From contig JAJECP010000003.1 of the NCBI GenBank assembly GCA_022821985.1, positions 1 through 64,000 on the forward strand: 64,000 nt of DNA, in the 5' to 3' direction. Position 1 is the stretch's first letter; every line of letters begins with the position of its first letter. Shown piece by piece: positions 1 to 9,206 of the stretch. The notes beneath the pieces are model-generated. The model saw only the letters and a program-made list of their open reading frames with translations, made no database searches and had not been told where the DNA came from. The position numbers were made by a program, and so were the translations under genes. Origin of the DNA: Acidimicrobiia bacterium (GTDB lineage Bacteria > Actinomycetota > Acidimicrobiia > Acidimicrobiales > Poriferisodalaceae).

Positions 1-3000
1 CCCGGACCCCACGGCTGGGCGCTCGCGTACGCACTGGCGTGGCTGTCGGTCTCCGGGGGCAGCTCGGTGATGCCTCCCTGGGTGCGACACCAGTTCCCGG
101 AGGCGGGGCGGTTGGTGCGCGAGCTGCGCGATACCGCCTGCACCGCTCCCGACTGTGGCTGGTGCCGGGAACGGCACGACGCGCGCAAGGAGCTCACCCG
201 CTGGTTCCGCTTCGAGGACTTTCGTCCGGAGCCGCTGGACAAGGACGCGCGCCAGCCCATGCAGCGCTCCATCGTGGAGGCCGCGATGGCCGGCAAGCAT
301 GTTCTGGGGATTCTCCCCACCGGCACCGGCAAGTCGCTCTGCTACCAGATCCCGGCCCTGTCCCGCTTCGACAAGACCGGCGCGCTCACGGTGGTGATCT
401 CGCCGCTCGTCGCGCTCATGGCCGATCAGGTGGCGGGGCTGGAGGCGCGCGGCATCGTCTCCTGCGTCGCCATCAACGGATTGCTGTCCCTGCCCGAGCG
501 GGCCGACGCGCTCGACCGGGTCCGGCTCGGGGACGCGGGCATCCTCATCGTCTCGCCGGAGCAGCTCCGCAACCCGCGCCTGCGCCGGGTGCTCGACCAG
601 CGCGAGGTCGGCGCCTGGGTGCTGGACGAAGCGCACTGCCTGTCGAAGTGGGGCCATGACTTTCGGCCCGACTACCGCTACGTGGGGCGCTTCATCCGCG
701 AGAAGGCGGGAGAGGAACCAATTCCACCGGTACTGTGCCTGACCGCGACCGCCAGACCCGACGTGGTGGAGGACATCTCGTCCCATTTCCGCGACGAGCT
801 CGGTATCGAGCTGGCGGTCTTTAACGGCGGCGCCAGGCGCGACAACCTGGAATTCGCGGTGGTGCCAACCACCGGGGGCGAGAAGCTCGCTCACCTTCAC
901 CAGATACTGATGTCGGATCTTCCGCCGGACACCCCCGGTGGCGCCATCGTCTACTGCGCGACGCGCCGGCAGACCGAGGAGGTGGCGGAATTCCTCCAGG
1001 AGAAGGACGTCTCGGCGGATTACTTCCATTCCAAGCTTTCGCCCGAGATCAAGAAGAGCGTGCAGCAACGCTTCATCGAGGGCGAGCTGCGGGTCATCGC
1101 GGCCACCAACGCTTTCGGCATGGGGATCGACAAGCCGGACGTGCGGCTGGTCATCCACGCCGACATTCCCGGGTCGCTGGAGAACTATCTTCAGGAGGCG
1201 GGGCGGGCCGGGCGCGACCGGGAGGCGGCGCGTTGCGTGTTGCTCTACACGCCGGAGGACGTGGAGCGCCAGCTCGGCATGTCGGCGCGCTCGCGGCTCA
1301 CCCGGCGCGAGATCCACGGTGTGCTGCGGGCGCTGCGCAACCTCGACCGGAAGAAACGCCACGGCGGCGAGGTAGTCGCCACTGCCGGCGAGATCCTCGG
1401 CGAGGACGACGAGAACGCGTTCGAGCGGGATTCGACCACCGACGATACTCGGGTGCGAACCGCCATCTCCTGGCTGGAGGAGTCGGTTCTGCTGACCCGC
1501 GAAGAGAACCGGACGCAGGTGTTTCCGTCGTCGCTCCGAGTGAGCTCGATGGAGGAGGCGCGCTCGAAGCTCGACCGTGCTTCCATCACGGACGACTACC
1601 GCCGCAAGCTCCTGTCCATTGCCGAGACGCTGATCGACGCCGACCCGGACGAGGGCATCTCCACCGACGAGCTGATGGGTGTCTCCGGCCTGAGCCCGGA
1701 AGGCGTGCGAGCCGCCCTCCACGACCTGGAGCGGCTCGGCATCGCCAGCAACGACACCGCTCTGACCGCATTCGTCCATGCTGGGATCGAGCGCAGCTCC
1801 AGGAAGCGGCTGGAGGAGGCCGACAGTCTGGAAGCCTCCCTCATCGCGCATCTGCGTACCGCGGCGCCGGATCTGGAAAAGGGAGACTGGTCCACGCTGC
1901 ATCTGCGCGTCGCGTCGCAGGCCCTGCGGGACTCCGGGGAGGCCGATCCGCTGCCCGAACGGCTCTGGCGCATCCTGCGCAGCATTTCGATCGACGGCCG
2001 CGGCGAGGGCAGCGGCGGCGGCAGCCTGCGGGTGCGCAAGACCGACGCCGAGACGGTGCGCGTGACGCTGCTACGCACGTGGAGCGCGTTGGAGGAGACT
2101 GCCTCGCTGCGGCGGGAAGGGGCGCATCGTCTTCTGGAGCACCTGCTCGCCTGCCTGCCGCCCGGCAGCCGGGGGACGGACCTGCTCGCCGAGACCACGT
2201 TCGGCCGATTGCTGGTCGCACTCGAAGAGGACCTGGTGCTGAAGAGCAGGGTGAGGAAGCCCGACAAGCTCCTTGACCGCGCGCTGCTCTGGCTGCACGA
2301 GCAGGAAGTCATCCGCCTGCACAAGGGTCTCGCCGTGTTCCGTCCCGCGATGACCATCAAGCTGGAACAGGAGACGCCGCGGCGCGGCTTCGCCGCCGCC
2401 GACTTCGAGCCCCTCAAGCTCCACTACCAGGGGCAGGTGACGCAGATCCACGTGATGGTGGAGTACGCCCGGCGCGGTCTCGAGGCCACGGCCGACGCCC
2501 TGCATCTGGCCATGGACTACTTCAGCCTGGGGCAGGAGGATTTCCTTCGCCGGTGGCTGCCGGACAGGGACAAGGAGATCGAGCGCCAGACCACGCCCGA
2601 ATCCTGGCGGGCCATCGTCGAGAGCCTGAACAACCCCGCCCAGCAGCGCATCGTCGCCGACGACCGGGAGCAGACCAACGTGCTGGTGCTGGCCGGCCCC
2701 GGCTCCGGCAAGACCCGGGTGCTCGTGCACCGTATCGCCTACCTGGTGCGCGTCCGGCGCGAGAACCCTCGCGGCATCCTCGCTCTCGCCTACAACCGGC
2801 ACGCCGCGGCCGAAATCCGGCGCCGCATCGCGGACCTGATCGGAGACGACGCCCGGGGGGTGACGGTGCTCACCTGCCACGGTCTCGCCATGCGGCTGGC
2901 CGACGCGAGCTTCAGCGCGCGATCGGAGCGGCCCGACGGCGAGGTGTTCCAGGAGGTGCTGCGGCAGGCGGTGGCGCTGCTGCGCGGCGAGGGCCTGCCA

Positions 3001-4581
3001 CCGGAGGAGGCGGACGAGCAGCGCGATCGGCTCCTCGCAGGCTTTCGCTGGATCCTGGTCGACGAGTACCAGGACATCGATGCGGATCAGTACGAGTTGA
3101 TCTCGGCGCTGGCCGGCCGGACCCTGGACGACGGAGACCGCAAGCTCACCCTCTTTGCGGTCGGCGACGACGACCAGAATATCTACGCCTTCAACGGCGC
3201 ATCGGTGGAGTTCATCCGCCGCTTCGAGGCGGACTACGGCCCGAAGCCTGCCTTCCTGACCGCCAACTACCGCTCCATGGGGCACATCATCACCGCCGCC
3301 AATGCGCTGATCGAGCCGGCGCGAAACCGCATGAAGACCGGGCATCCCATCCGGATCGACCGGGCGCGTGCGAAGGACCCGCCCGGAGGCGAATGGTGCG
3401 AGCTGGACCCCGTCGCGCAGGGTCGCGTGCAGATTCTCCCGGCGCAGAGCGACCCCATCGCGCAGGCGCATGTTGCGATGACGGAACTGGTTCGTCTCTC
3501 CGGGCTCACGCCGAGCTGGGACTGGTCCAAGTGCGCGGTGATTGCGCGCGAGTGGAAGTACCTAGAGCCGGTCCGCGCTTGGTGCGAGGTTCACCACATC
3601 CCGGTACAGATGGGGAACGAGGAGATTCCGAGGTTCTGGCGGCTGCGGGAGACGCAGGCGCTGGTCGAATGGCTGCGTGGGCGCGAGAGCCGGTTGGTGG
3701 CCGGCGCGGACCTGCACGGCTGGCTGGGTGAACGCCGCCCCGGTCGCTGGATCGAGCTGCTGCGCGAAGCCATGGACGAGCATGCGTTGGAAACCGGCGG
3801 TGGAGCGGAAGTGCCGGTGGACCACTTCATCGAGTGGCTGGCCGAGTGGGGACGGGACGTGCGCCGCCGCCAGCGCGCACTCCTGCTCTCGACCGCGCAC
3901 CGGGCCAAGGGGCTGGAGTTCGACCACGTGGCGGTGCTCGACGGCGGCTGGGACCGCTTCGGCGAGGACGAAGACCCGGACGCTCCGCGAAGGCTCTACT
4001 ATGTGGCCATGACCCGTGCGCGGCGGACGCTGGCTCTTGCGCGTCTCGTGGAGTCGCGTCTGCCGTTATCGCCCGATGCTGGATGGCGGGACTTCGTTCG
4101 CGAACCGCCGCATCCCGAGTATCTGGCGCAATTCCATCCGCTCCAGCAAGCCATTGAGAATGGTTCCTCGGTGTTGCGGCGCCAGTCCGGCAACGCGTCG
4201 CGGGAAGCCCCGGAGCCGATGCCGGAGCTTGCCCGGCGCTACCGGCGTCCGAGTCTGGATGAGATCAACCTGGGCTTCGCCGGGCGCCGGCGGTCCCGTC
4301 ACCCGGTGCATCGCGCGATTGCAGCGCTGGAGCCCGGAGATCCGATCGAGGTCCGGATGGACGCGCACGAACGATGGGAGTTGCTGGACCGGTCCGGAGC
4401 GGTGGTGGGGCGCCTGGCACGGGCCTTCGAACCCCCGGCTGGGATGCGGTGCGTCTCCGCCGCGGTCCATGCCGTAGTCACCTGGAGCCGCAAGGCATCC
4501 GAGCCTGCCTTCCGGGACGGGCTGAATTGCGACCTCTGGGAGGTGGTGGTGCCCGAGCTGATCTTCGAGCCTGATGTGTAG
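1..4581 (+). CDS. RecQ-UvrD fusion ATP-dependent DNA helicase (5' truncated by window)
   Basis: The frame is open to the first base of the window and the residues before the GTG/ATG at 67-72 look coding, so the true start lies outside. The N-terminal half is a RecQ-type SF2 helicase: Walker A PTGTGKS near visible residue 106, DEAH box near 209, helicase C-terminal domain with the GRAGRD motif, then winged-helix-like segments. The C-terminal half is a UvrD/Rep SF1 helicase: GPGSGKT near 898, VDEYQD near 1021, GDDDQNIYAF near 1055, HRAKGLEF near 1300 and a VAMTRAR motif. Two complete motors in one chain suggest a role in DNA unwinding for repair or recombination; the exact substrate is unknown. 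A long antisense open frame inside it is a high-GC shadow. Confidence 0.9.
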   Translation, partial: PGPHGWALAYALAWLSVSGGSSVMPPWVRHQFPEAGRLVRELRDTACTAPDCGWCRERHDARKELTRWFRFEDFRPEPLDKDARQPMQRSIVEAAMAGKHVLGILPTGTGKSLCYQIPALSRFDKTGALTVVISPLVALMADQVAGLEARGIVSCVAINGLLSLPERADALDRVRLGDAGILIVSPEQLRNPRLRRVLDQREVGAWVLDEAHCLSKWGHDFRPDYRYVGRFIREKAGEEPIPPVLCLTATARPDVVEDISSHFRDELGIELAVFNGGARRDNLEFAVVPTTGGEKLAHLHQILMSDLPPDTPGGAIVYCATRRQTEEVAEFLQEKDVSADYFHSKLSPEIKKSVQQRFIEGELRVIAATNAFGMGIDKPDVRLVIHADIPGSLENYLQEAGRAGRDREAARCVLLYTPEDVERQLGMSARSRLTRREIHGVLRALRNLDRKKRHGGEVVATAGEILGEDDENAFERDSTTDDTRVRTAISWLEESVLLTREENRTQVFPSSLRVSSMEEARSKLDRASITDDYRRKLLSIAETLIDADPDEGISTDELMGVSGLSPEGVRAALHDLERLGIASNDTALTAFVHAGIERSSRKRLEEADSLEASLIAHLRTAAPDLEKGDWSTLHLRVASQALRDSGEADPLPERLWRILRSISIDGRGEGSGGGSLRVRKTDAETVRVTLLRTWSALEETASLRREGAHRLLEHLLACLPPGSRGTDLLAETTFGRLLVALEEDLVLKSRVRKPDKLLDRALLWLHEQEVIRLHKGLAVFRPAMTIKLEQETPRRGFAAADFEPLKLHYQGQVTQIHVMVEYARRGLEATADALHLAMDYFSLGQEDFLRRWLPDRDKEIERQTTPESWRAIVESLNNPAQQRIVADDREQTNVLVLAGPGSGKTRVLVHRIAYLVRVRRENPRGILALAYNRHAAAEIRRRIADLIGDDARGVTVLTCHGLAMRLADASFSARSERPDGEVFQEVLRQAVALLRGEGLPPEEADEQRDRLLAGFRWILVDEYQDIDADQYELISALAGRTLDDGDRKLTLFAVGDDDQNIYAFNGASVEFIRRFEADYGPKPAFLTANYRSMGHIITAANALIEPARNRMKTGHPIRIDRARAKDPPGGEWCELDPVAQGRVQILPAQSDPIAQAHVAMTELVRLSGLTPSWDWSKCAVIAREWKYLEPVRAWCEVHHIPVQMGNEEIPRFWRLRETQALVEWLRGRESRLVAGADLHGWLGERRPGRWIELLREAMDEHALETGGGAEVPVDHFIEWLAEWGRDVRRRQRALLLSTAHRAKGLEFDHVAVLDGGWDRFGEDEDPDAPRRLYYVAMTRARRTLALARLVESRLPLSPDAGWRDFVREPPHPEYLAQFHPLQQAIENGSSVLRRQSGNASREAPEPMPELARRYRRPSLDEINLGFAGRRRSRHPVHRAIAALEPGDPIEVRMDAHERWELLDRSGAVVGRLARAFEPPAGMRCVSAAVHAVVTWSRKASEPAFRDGLNCDLWEVVVPELIFEPDV

Positions 4582-4747
4582 CCCCGCGGCGGGACCTTGT
4601 TCGTCGCCGTCCGGTTCCGGCCCTCCCTCGACGCCGGCGCGCATTGCCCCCGTCGACGCCGAACCGCAGGATGCCGCGGGCGCGTTCTCCGGATTGGTCA
4701 GGGCAGGAGCTTGCCTTGCGTGTCCAATGGGACGACACTGTGCCCAA

Positions 4748-4753
4748 TACAAT
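4748..4753 (+). promoter_or_regulatory. candidate -10 element for the toxin-antitoxin pair
   Basis: TACAAT lies 14 bases before the antitoxin ATG in an AT-rich pocket (4748-4770) that contrasts with the very GC-rich flanks. No convincing -35 hexamer sits 17 bases upstream. The neighbouring imperfect inverted repeat (TGGGAC ... GTGCCCA, about 4729-4747) could be an autoregulatory operator, as is usual for AbrB-fold antitoxins. This is inference from position and composition only. Confidence 0.3.
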
Positions 4754-4766
4754 TCGATATGACACG

Positions 4767-5042
4767 ATGGAAACAAAAGTGGCATATTCCAAGCTGCATG
4801 CCGACGTTCAGTTCGGAGCCCAGGGACGGGTGGTGGTTCCTGCCCCGATGCGCAAGGCGCTCGGGTTCCGGCCCGGCGATACGCTGGTAGCCCGGGTCGA
4901 GGACGATCACCTCGTAATCGAGAAACCGGAATCGGTGGAGCGCCGGATACGGGATCGCTTTCGCAAGTCCCGCAGCCGCAGTCTCGCCGACGAGCTTCTC
5001 GCCGAGCGCCATGAGGAGGCGCGGCGCGAGAACGAGTCGTGA
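4767..5042 (+). CDS. AbrB/MazE-fold antitoxin (VapB-like)
   Basis: A 91-residue protein with the SpoVT/AbrB swapped-hairpin signature: GAQGRVVVPAPMRKALGF followed by a GDTLVAR strand, then a charged C-terminal helix rich in Arg and Glu. This fold binds operator DNA as a dimer, and the tail usually occludes the partner toxin. ATG 4767 was chosen because upstream in-frame sequence has no family similarity. It overlaps the next gene by four bases (GTGA), so the two are translationally coupled, as expected for an antitoxin-toxin pair. Confidence 0.85.
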   Translation: METKVAYSKLHADVQFGAQGRVVVPAPMRKALGFRPGDTLVARVEDDHLVIEKPESVERRIRDRFRKSRSRSLADELLAERHEEARRENES

Positions 5043-5419
5043 GCGTGGTGCTCGACGCGTCGGCGCTCCTCGCGTACCTGCAGGACGAGCCGGGCGGCGA
5101 ACGGGTGCGAGAGGTCCTCGCGAACTCGGTCATGTCCACCGTGAACTGGGCGGAAGTCATCGGAAAGGCCCGGGACGATGGAGTCGACACACGGGGACTG
5201 CGCGAAGACCTCTCATCCCTCGGACTGGCTCTCGAGCCACTCTCGGCCGCTCAGGCCGAGATCGCGGGACAGCTCAAGGAACGCACGAGACGATTCGGGC
5301 TCTCTCTTGGCGACCGCGCGTGTCTCGCGCTCGGGAGCGACCGCGGCGAGACCGTCTACACGGCGGACCGCGCCTGGCTGCGCCTCGATCTCGGACTCGC
5401 TGTCCAGGCGATTCGATAG
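5039..5419 (+). CDS. PIN-domain ribonuclease toxin (VapC family)
   Basis: A 126-residue PIN domain. The acidic residues expected to bind Mg2+ are visible: Asp in VLDASALLAYL (residue 6), Glu in NWAEVIGK (near 40), Asp in LGDRACLALG (near 95) and Asp in YTADRAW. VapC toxins cleave tRNA or rRNA when released from the antitoxin. The GTG start lies inside the antitoxin stop codon (GTGA overlap). Pairing of an AbrB-type antitoxin with a PIN toxin is a known type II arrangement. Confidence 0.88.
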   Translation: MSVVLDASALLAYLQDEPGGERVREVLANSVMSTVNWAEVIGKARDDGVDTRGLREDLSSLGLALEPLSAAQAEIAGQLKERTRRFGLSLGDRACLALGSDRGETVYTADRAWLRLDLGLAVQAIR

Positions 5420-5523
5420 TCTCCGATGCATCGGAGCGAGCCGGCGACGGCCCGCCCGGAACCGGGGGCGGGGGGAAATGCTGGCAGCCCGGTGCGCCGG
5501 ACGGGGTGCTTGCCTTGGTTGTT

Positions 5524-5562
5524 ACCATGAAAATAGAATTCTAATAGTTCGATTTTCATGGT
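5524..5562. repeat. perfect 11-bp inverted repeat upstream of the DUF4143 ATPase
   Basis: ACCATGAAAAT at 5524-5534 and its exact reverse complement ATTTTCATGGT at 5552-5562, separated by a 17-base AT-rich spacer. The right arm ends 11 bases before the ATPase start codon at 5574. It could be an operator for a dimeric regulator, or an RNA hairpin masking the start. The AT-rich patch stands out against roughly 70 percent GC surroundings. Confidence 0.6.
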
Positions 5563-5573
5563 GAATCATCGAA

Positions 5574-6731
5574 ATGCTGGAACGTCCCGCTGCTGTTGAA
5601 GCGATCCGGAAGGCGCTCGGCCGTGCTCCGGTCGTGGTGCTGACCGGGCCTCGCCAGTGCGGCAAGACGACTCTGGCCCGGTGCTTCCTCGAACCGGATT
5701 CCGTCAACTACTTCGATCTCGAGTCGCCTCCGAGCCTCTCGCGTCTGGACGAGCCCATGACGGCACTGGCGCCGCTGCGCGGTCTGGTGGTGATCGACGA
5801 GGTGCAGCTCAGGGCCGATCTGTTCCCCGCGCTCCGGGTGCTGGTGGATCGGCCGGATTGTCCGGCCCGGTTTCTCATCCTCGGCAGCGCCTCCGGCAAC
5901 CTCCAGCGGCAGACCTCCGAAAGCCTGGCCGGCCGCGTGGAGCGCGTCCTTCTCGGCGGGTTCACGGCACCCGAGATCGCCGGCCATGCCACGGACGCGC
6001 ACGCCACCCTGTGGCGTCGCGGCGGCCTGCCGCGGTCGTTTCTGGCCGCGACCGAGGAGGACAGCGTGGTCTGGCGGCGCGAGTACATCCAGACCCTCCT
6101 GGAGCGCGACTTCCCTCAGTGGGGGGTGCGGGCACCGGCGGCGGCCATGGGACGCTTCTGGACCATGGTGGCGCACTACCATGGTCAGACCTGGAACGCG
6201 GCCGAGCCGGCGCGGGCTCTGGGTGTGAGTCCCGGCGTGGTTCGCCGTTACCTCGACATCCTCACCGACGCCCTGACGGTACGCCAATTGCACCCGTGGT
6301 TCGCCAACGTGAAGAAGCGCCAGGTGAAGGCGCCCAAAGTCTACGTCCGCGACTCCGGACTGCTGCATCGGTTGCTCGGCATCGGCACGCAGAGGGAGCT
6401 GCTGACCCACCCTCGGGTCGGCGCATCCTGGGAGGGGTTCGTGGTCGAGCAGGTGCTGGCCACCGAACCCCACGACGAGGCGTACTTCTGGGCGACGCAC
6501 CAGGGAGCGGAGATCGACCTGGTTCTGCGCCGCGGCGGCGTCCTGTACGGCGTCGAGTGCAAGTTCGCCGACGCTCCCCGCATGACGCCGTCGATTCGGA
6601 ACGCTCTCGACGACGTGGGGCTGGACAGGGTGGCCGTCGTCAATCCGGGGGATCGGCGCTTTCCCCTTTCGGACCGCGTCGAAGTCGTGCCGCTGTCGGC
6701 CCTGGACCGAGGCGAGGCGCTGTTCGCGTAG
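5574..6731 (+). CDS. AAA ATPase with DUF4143 C-terminal domain
   Basis: A 385-residue protein. The N-terminal AAA_14 domain has Walker A TGPRQCGKTT (about residues 25-34), a Walker B-like LVVIDEVQ segment and an ILGSAS sensor segment. The C-terminal DUF4143 half includes the YVRDSGLLHRLLG and GAEIDLVLRR segments, the latter resembling a degenerate PD-(D/E)XK nuclease core (GVECKF follows). Such stand-alone ATPases are widespread in mobile or accessory regions, and their cellular role is not established. The gene follows the toxin-antitoxin pair with its own inverted-repeat leader. Confidence 0.85.
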   Translation: MLERPAAVEAIRKALGRAPVVVLTGPRQCGKTTLARCFLEPDSVNYFDLESPPSLSRLDEPMTALAPLRGLVVIDEVQLRADLFPALRVLVDRPDCPARFLILGSASGNLQRQTSESLAGRVERVLLGGFTAPEIAGHATDAHATLWRRGGLPRSFLAATEEDSVVWRREYIQTLLERDFPQWGVRAPAAAMGRFWTMVAHYHGQTWNAAEPARALGVSPGVVRRYLDILTDALTVRQLHPWFANVKKRQVKAPKVYVRDSGLLHRLLGIGTQRELLTHPRVGASWEGFVVEQVLATEPHDEAYFWATHQGAEIDLVLRRGGVLYGVECKFADAPRMTPSIRNALDDVGLDRVAVVNPGDRRFPLSDRVEVVPLSALDRGEALFA

Positions 6732-6779
6732 ACCGGCGCAGCGCATCTCCCGAAGGCGGCGGCCGAGTCCGTCCCGACA

Positions 6780-9206
6780 CTACCCCCTCATCACCGCCCC
6801 GCCCGGGTCGTACGGACTGCTCTCGATGATGCGCGCCCCGCGCTCCACTCCCACCACGTGGGTGTGCAGCTCCTCGCCGACCTGCGCGTGCTCGACGTCG
6901 ACGAGCGCCATGGCGAGGCTCTTGCCCACGTGGTGGCCGAATCCGCCCGAGGTGACGAAGCCTACCCTGCGCCCGGCCTTCCACACCGGCTCGTAGCCGG
7001 AGGCGTCCGCATCGAGCGCGTCCACCTCCAGCGTGACCAGCTTCTGCGGCGCGGTGTTCCTCTCGCGCTCGGCCAGCGCCGCCTCGCGGCCGACGAACTC
7101 GCCCTTGTTCCACGCGATCCAGCGGTCCATGCCGGTCATCCCCGGCGTGTAGCCCTGGGTGAACTCGCAGCTCCAGATCCCGAAGCTCTTCTCGAGCCGC
7201 AGCGAGTTCATCGCGTAGAAGCCCCACTCGCGGATCCCGAGGTCTCGGCCCGCTTCGAGCAGCATCTCGCGCAGCACGATGTGCTCCGCGGCGCTCACGT
7301 TGATCTCGTATCCGAGCTCGCCCGCCACCGACAGGCGGCCGACCTTCGCGCGCAGGAGACCGACGTCGAGCGTCGCGCACCCCATGAACGGCATCGCCTC
7401 GTTGGAGACGTCCTGGTGGGTGAGCTTCGCGAGCACTTCGCGCGAGCGGGGCCCGGCGAGCCCGAAGCCCACCGTCGCGTCGGAGATGTCCCGCACCGAG
7501 ACGTCTCCCGCTCCGAGCTCCGCGATGCGGTCCGAGAACCAGCGCATGTGCCACTGGCGGAGGTAGTACGAGCCCATGATCCACCAGGTGCCGTCGCCCC
7601 AGTTGAAGACCGTGAGGTCGCCCTTGAGCCGGCCGTCCGAGGCGAGCATCGGCGCGAGCTTCGCCCGCCCGGGCGCGGGAAGGCGCGAGGCCATGACCCG
7701 GTCCAGCCACGCTTCCGCGCCGGGCCCGGTCACTTCGTAGCGCGAGAACCCGGAGATGTCGACGAGGCCCACCCGCTCGCGCACTGCCTCGCACTCCTCG
7801 GCCACGACGGGGAACGCGTTCGAGCGCTTGAGCGTAGGCGTCTCCTCGAAACCCGGGGGCGCGAACACGAGCGGCGTCTCCAGCCCCCAGGTGCAGCCCC
7901 ACAGGCACCCCGCGGCGCTCATCGCGTCGTGGGCGGGGGCCTTGCGCAGCGGCCGCCCGGCTGGAAGCTGCTCGTTGGGGTAGGTCATCACGAAGCGGCG
8001 CGAGTAGAACTGCCCGGTGGTCTGGCGGATGTATTCCCGGTTCGACGTGAACGGCCCGTAGCGCGCGATGTCCATCGGCCACACGTCGGCCTCCGCCTCG
8101 CCGTGGATCATCCACTCCGCGAGCGACTTGCCGACCCCGCCGCCCTGCAGGAATCCGGCCATCACCCCGCAGGCGAGCCAGTAGTTGCGCATCCCCGGCA
8201 CCGGTCCGACCAGTGGATTGCCGTCCGGGGAGAAGGTGAAGGCGCCGTTGACCCACCGCTTCACGCCGACGCGCTCCAGCACCGGGTACCGGCGCCACGC
8301 CATCTCCAGCTCGCCGGCGATCCGGTCGATCTCCTCGGGGATGAGGTCGAAGCCGTAGTCCCACGGCGCGCCGTCGATGTTCCAGTGCTTGTGGTCGACC
8401 TCGTAGATCCCGACGAGCACCCCCTGCTGGTCCTGTCGGATGTAGGTGAAGCCTTCGAGGTCCACCGTCATGGGCACCTCGAAGTCGAGCGCCGCCACCT
8501 CGGGGATGGTCTCGGTCACGAAGTAATGGTGCTGGAGCGGCGAGAGCGGCAGGTCGAGCCCCACCATCCGCCCCACCTGCTTGGCCCACAGGCCGCCCGC
8601 GTTGATCACGTGCTCGGCGTGGATGAGGCCTTTCTCGGTCACCACCTCCCAGGTGCCGTCTGGGCGCTGGTTCAGCGCTTCCACCTTGTTGTGCTCGATG
8701 ACCGTGGCACCCCGCTTGCGGGCGGCGCCCGCGTAGGCGTGGACGGTGCCGGTGGTGTCGAGGTAGCCCTCGCGGTCCGCCCACAGCCCGCCGATGACCC
8801 CGGTCACGTCCATGATGGGGCACTTCTCGCGGATCTCCTCCGGGGTCATGAGGTGGCAGTCCTCGATCCCGATGGTCTGGAAGATCCGGTACGCCGCCTG
8901 CAGCCACTCCCAGCGTTCCGGCACGGAGGCGACCGTGATTCCGCCCGTCATGTGCAGCCCGATGTCCTGACCGGATTCCTTCTCGATCTCGGACAGCAGA
9001 TCGATGGTGTACGCCTGGAGCGCGGCCATGTTCGGGTCCGCGTTGAGCGCGTGCACGCCGCCCGCCGCGTGCCACGAGGAGCCGGCCGTGAGCACCGAGC
9101 GCTCGACCAGCGCCACGTCGGTCCAGCCGAGCTTGGCGAGGTGGTAGAGCACCGACGCGCCGACCACGCCGCCGCCGACGATGACGACCCGATACTGCGA
9201 TTTCAT
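6780..9206 (-). CDS. dimethylglycine/sarcosine dehydrogenase-type FAD oxidoreductase with GcvT domain
   Basis: An 808-residue two-part enzyme. The N-terminal FAD oxidoreductase starts with a dinucleotide motif (GGGVVGAS, residues 11-18) and has SSWHAAGG with His46, the position that carries covalent FAD in the family. The C-terminal half is an aminomethyltransferase (GcvT) fold with GLAGPRSREVL and GYEINV segments, which passes the released one-carbon unit to tetrahydrofolate. It removes a methyl group from dimethylglycine or sarcosine; which one cannot be decided here. The start at 9206 is fixed by a strong AAGGAGG. It overlaps the GST stop by ATGA, so it is coupled to that gene. Confidence 0.88.
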   Translation of the reverse strand: MKSQYRVVIVGGGVVGASVLYHLAKLGWTDVALVERSVLTAGSSWHAAGGVHALNADPNMAALQAYTIDLLSEIEKESGQDIGLHMTGGITVASVPERWEWLQAAYRIFQTIGIEDCHLMTPEEIREKCPIMDVTGVIGGLWADREGYLDTTGTVHAYAGAARKRGATVIEHNKVEALNQRPDGTWEVVTEKGLIHAEHVINAGGLWAKQVGRMVGLDLPLSPLQHHYFVTETIPEVAALDFEVPMTVDLEGFTYIRQDQQGVLVGIYEVDHKHWNIDGAPWDYGFDLIPEEIDRIAGELEMAWRRYPVLERVGVKRWVNGAFTFSPDGNPLVGPVPGMRNYWLACGVMAGFLQGGGVGKSLAEWMIHGEAEADVWPMDIARYGPFTSNREYIRQTTGQFYSRRFVMTYPNEQLPAGRPLRKAPAHDAMSAAGCLWGCTWGLETPLVFAPPGFEETPTLKRSNAFPVVAEECEAVRERVGLVDISGFSRYEVTGPGAEAWLDRVMASRLPAPGRAKLAPMLASDGRLKGDLTVFNWGDGTWWIMGSYYLRQWHMRWFSDRIAELGAGDVSVRDISDATVGFGLAGPRSREVLAKLTHQDVSNEAMPFMGCATLDVGLLRAKVGRLSVAGELGYEINVSAAEHIVLREMLLEAGRDLGIREWGFYAMNSLRLEKSFGIWSCEFTQGYTPGMTGMDRWIAWNKGEFVGREAALAERERNTAPQKLVTLEVDALDADASGYEPVWKAGRRVGFVTSGGFGHHVGKSLAMALVDVEHAQVGEELHTHVVGVERGARIIESSPYDPGGAVMRG

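Noticed and set aside
2071..3471. 466-codon minus-strand frame inside the RecQ-UvrD gene
   Set aside because: The plus strand carries all UvrD motifs across this span; the antisense product has no recognisable fold.
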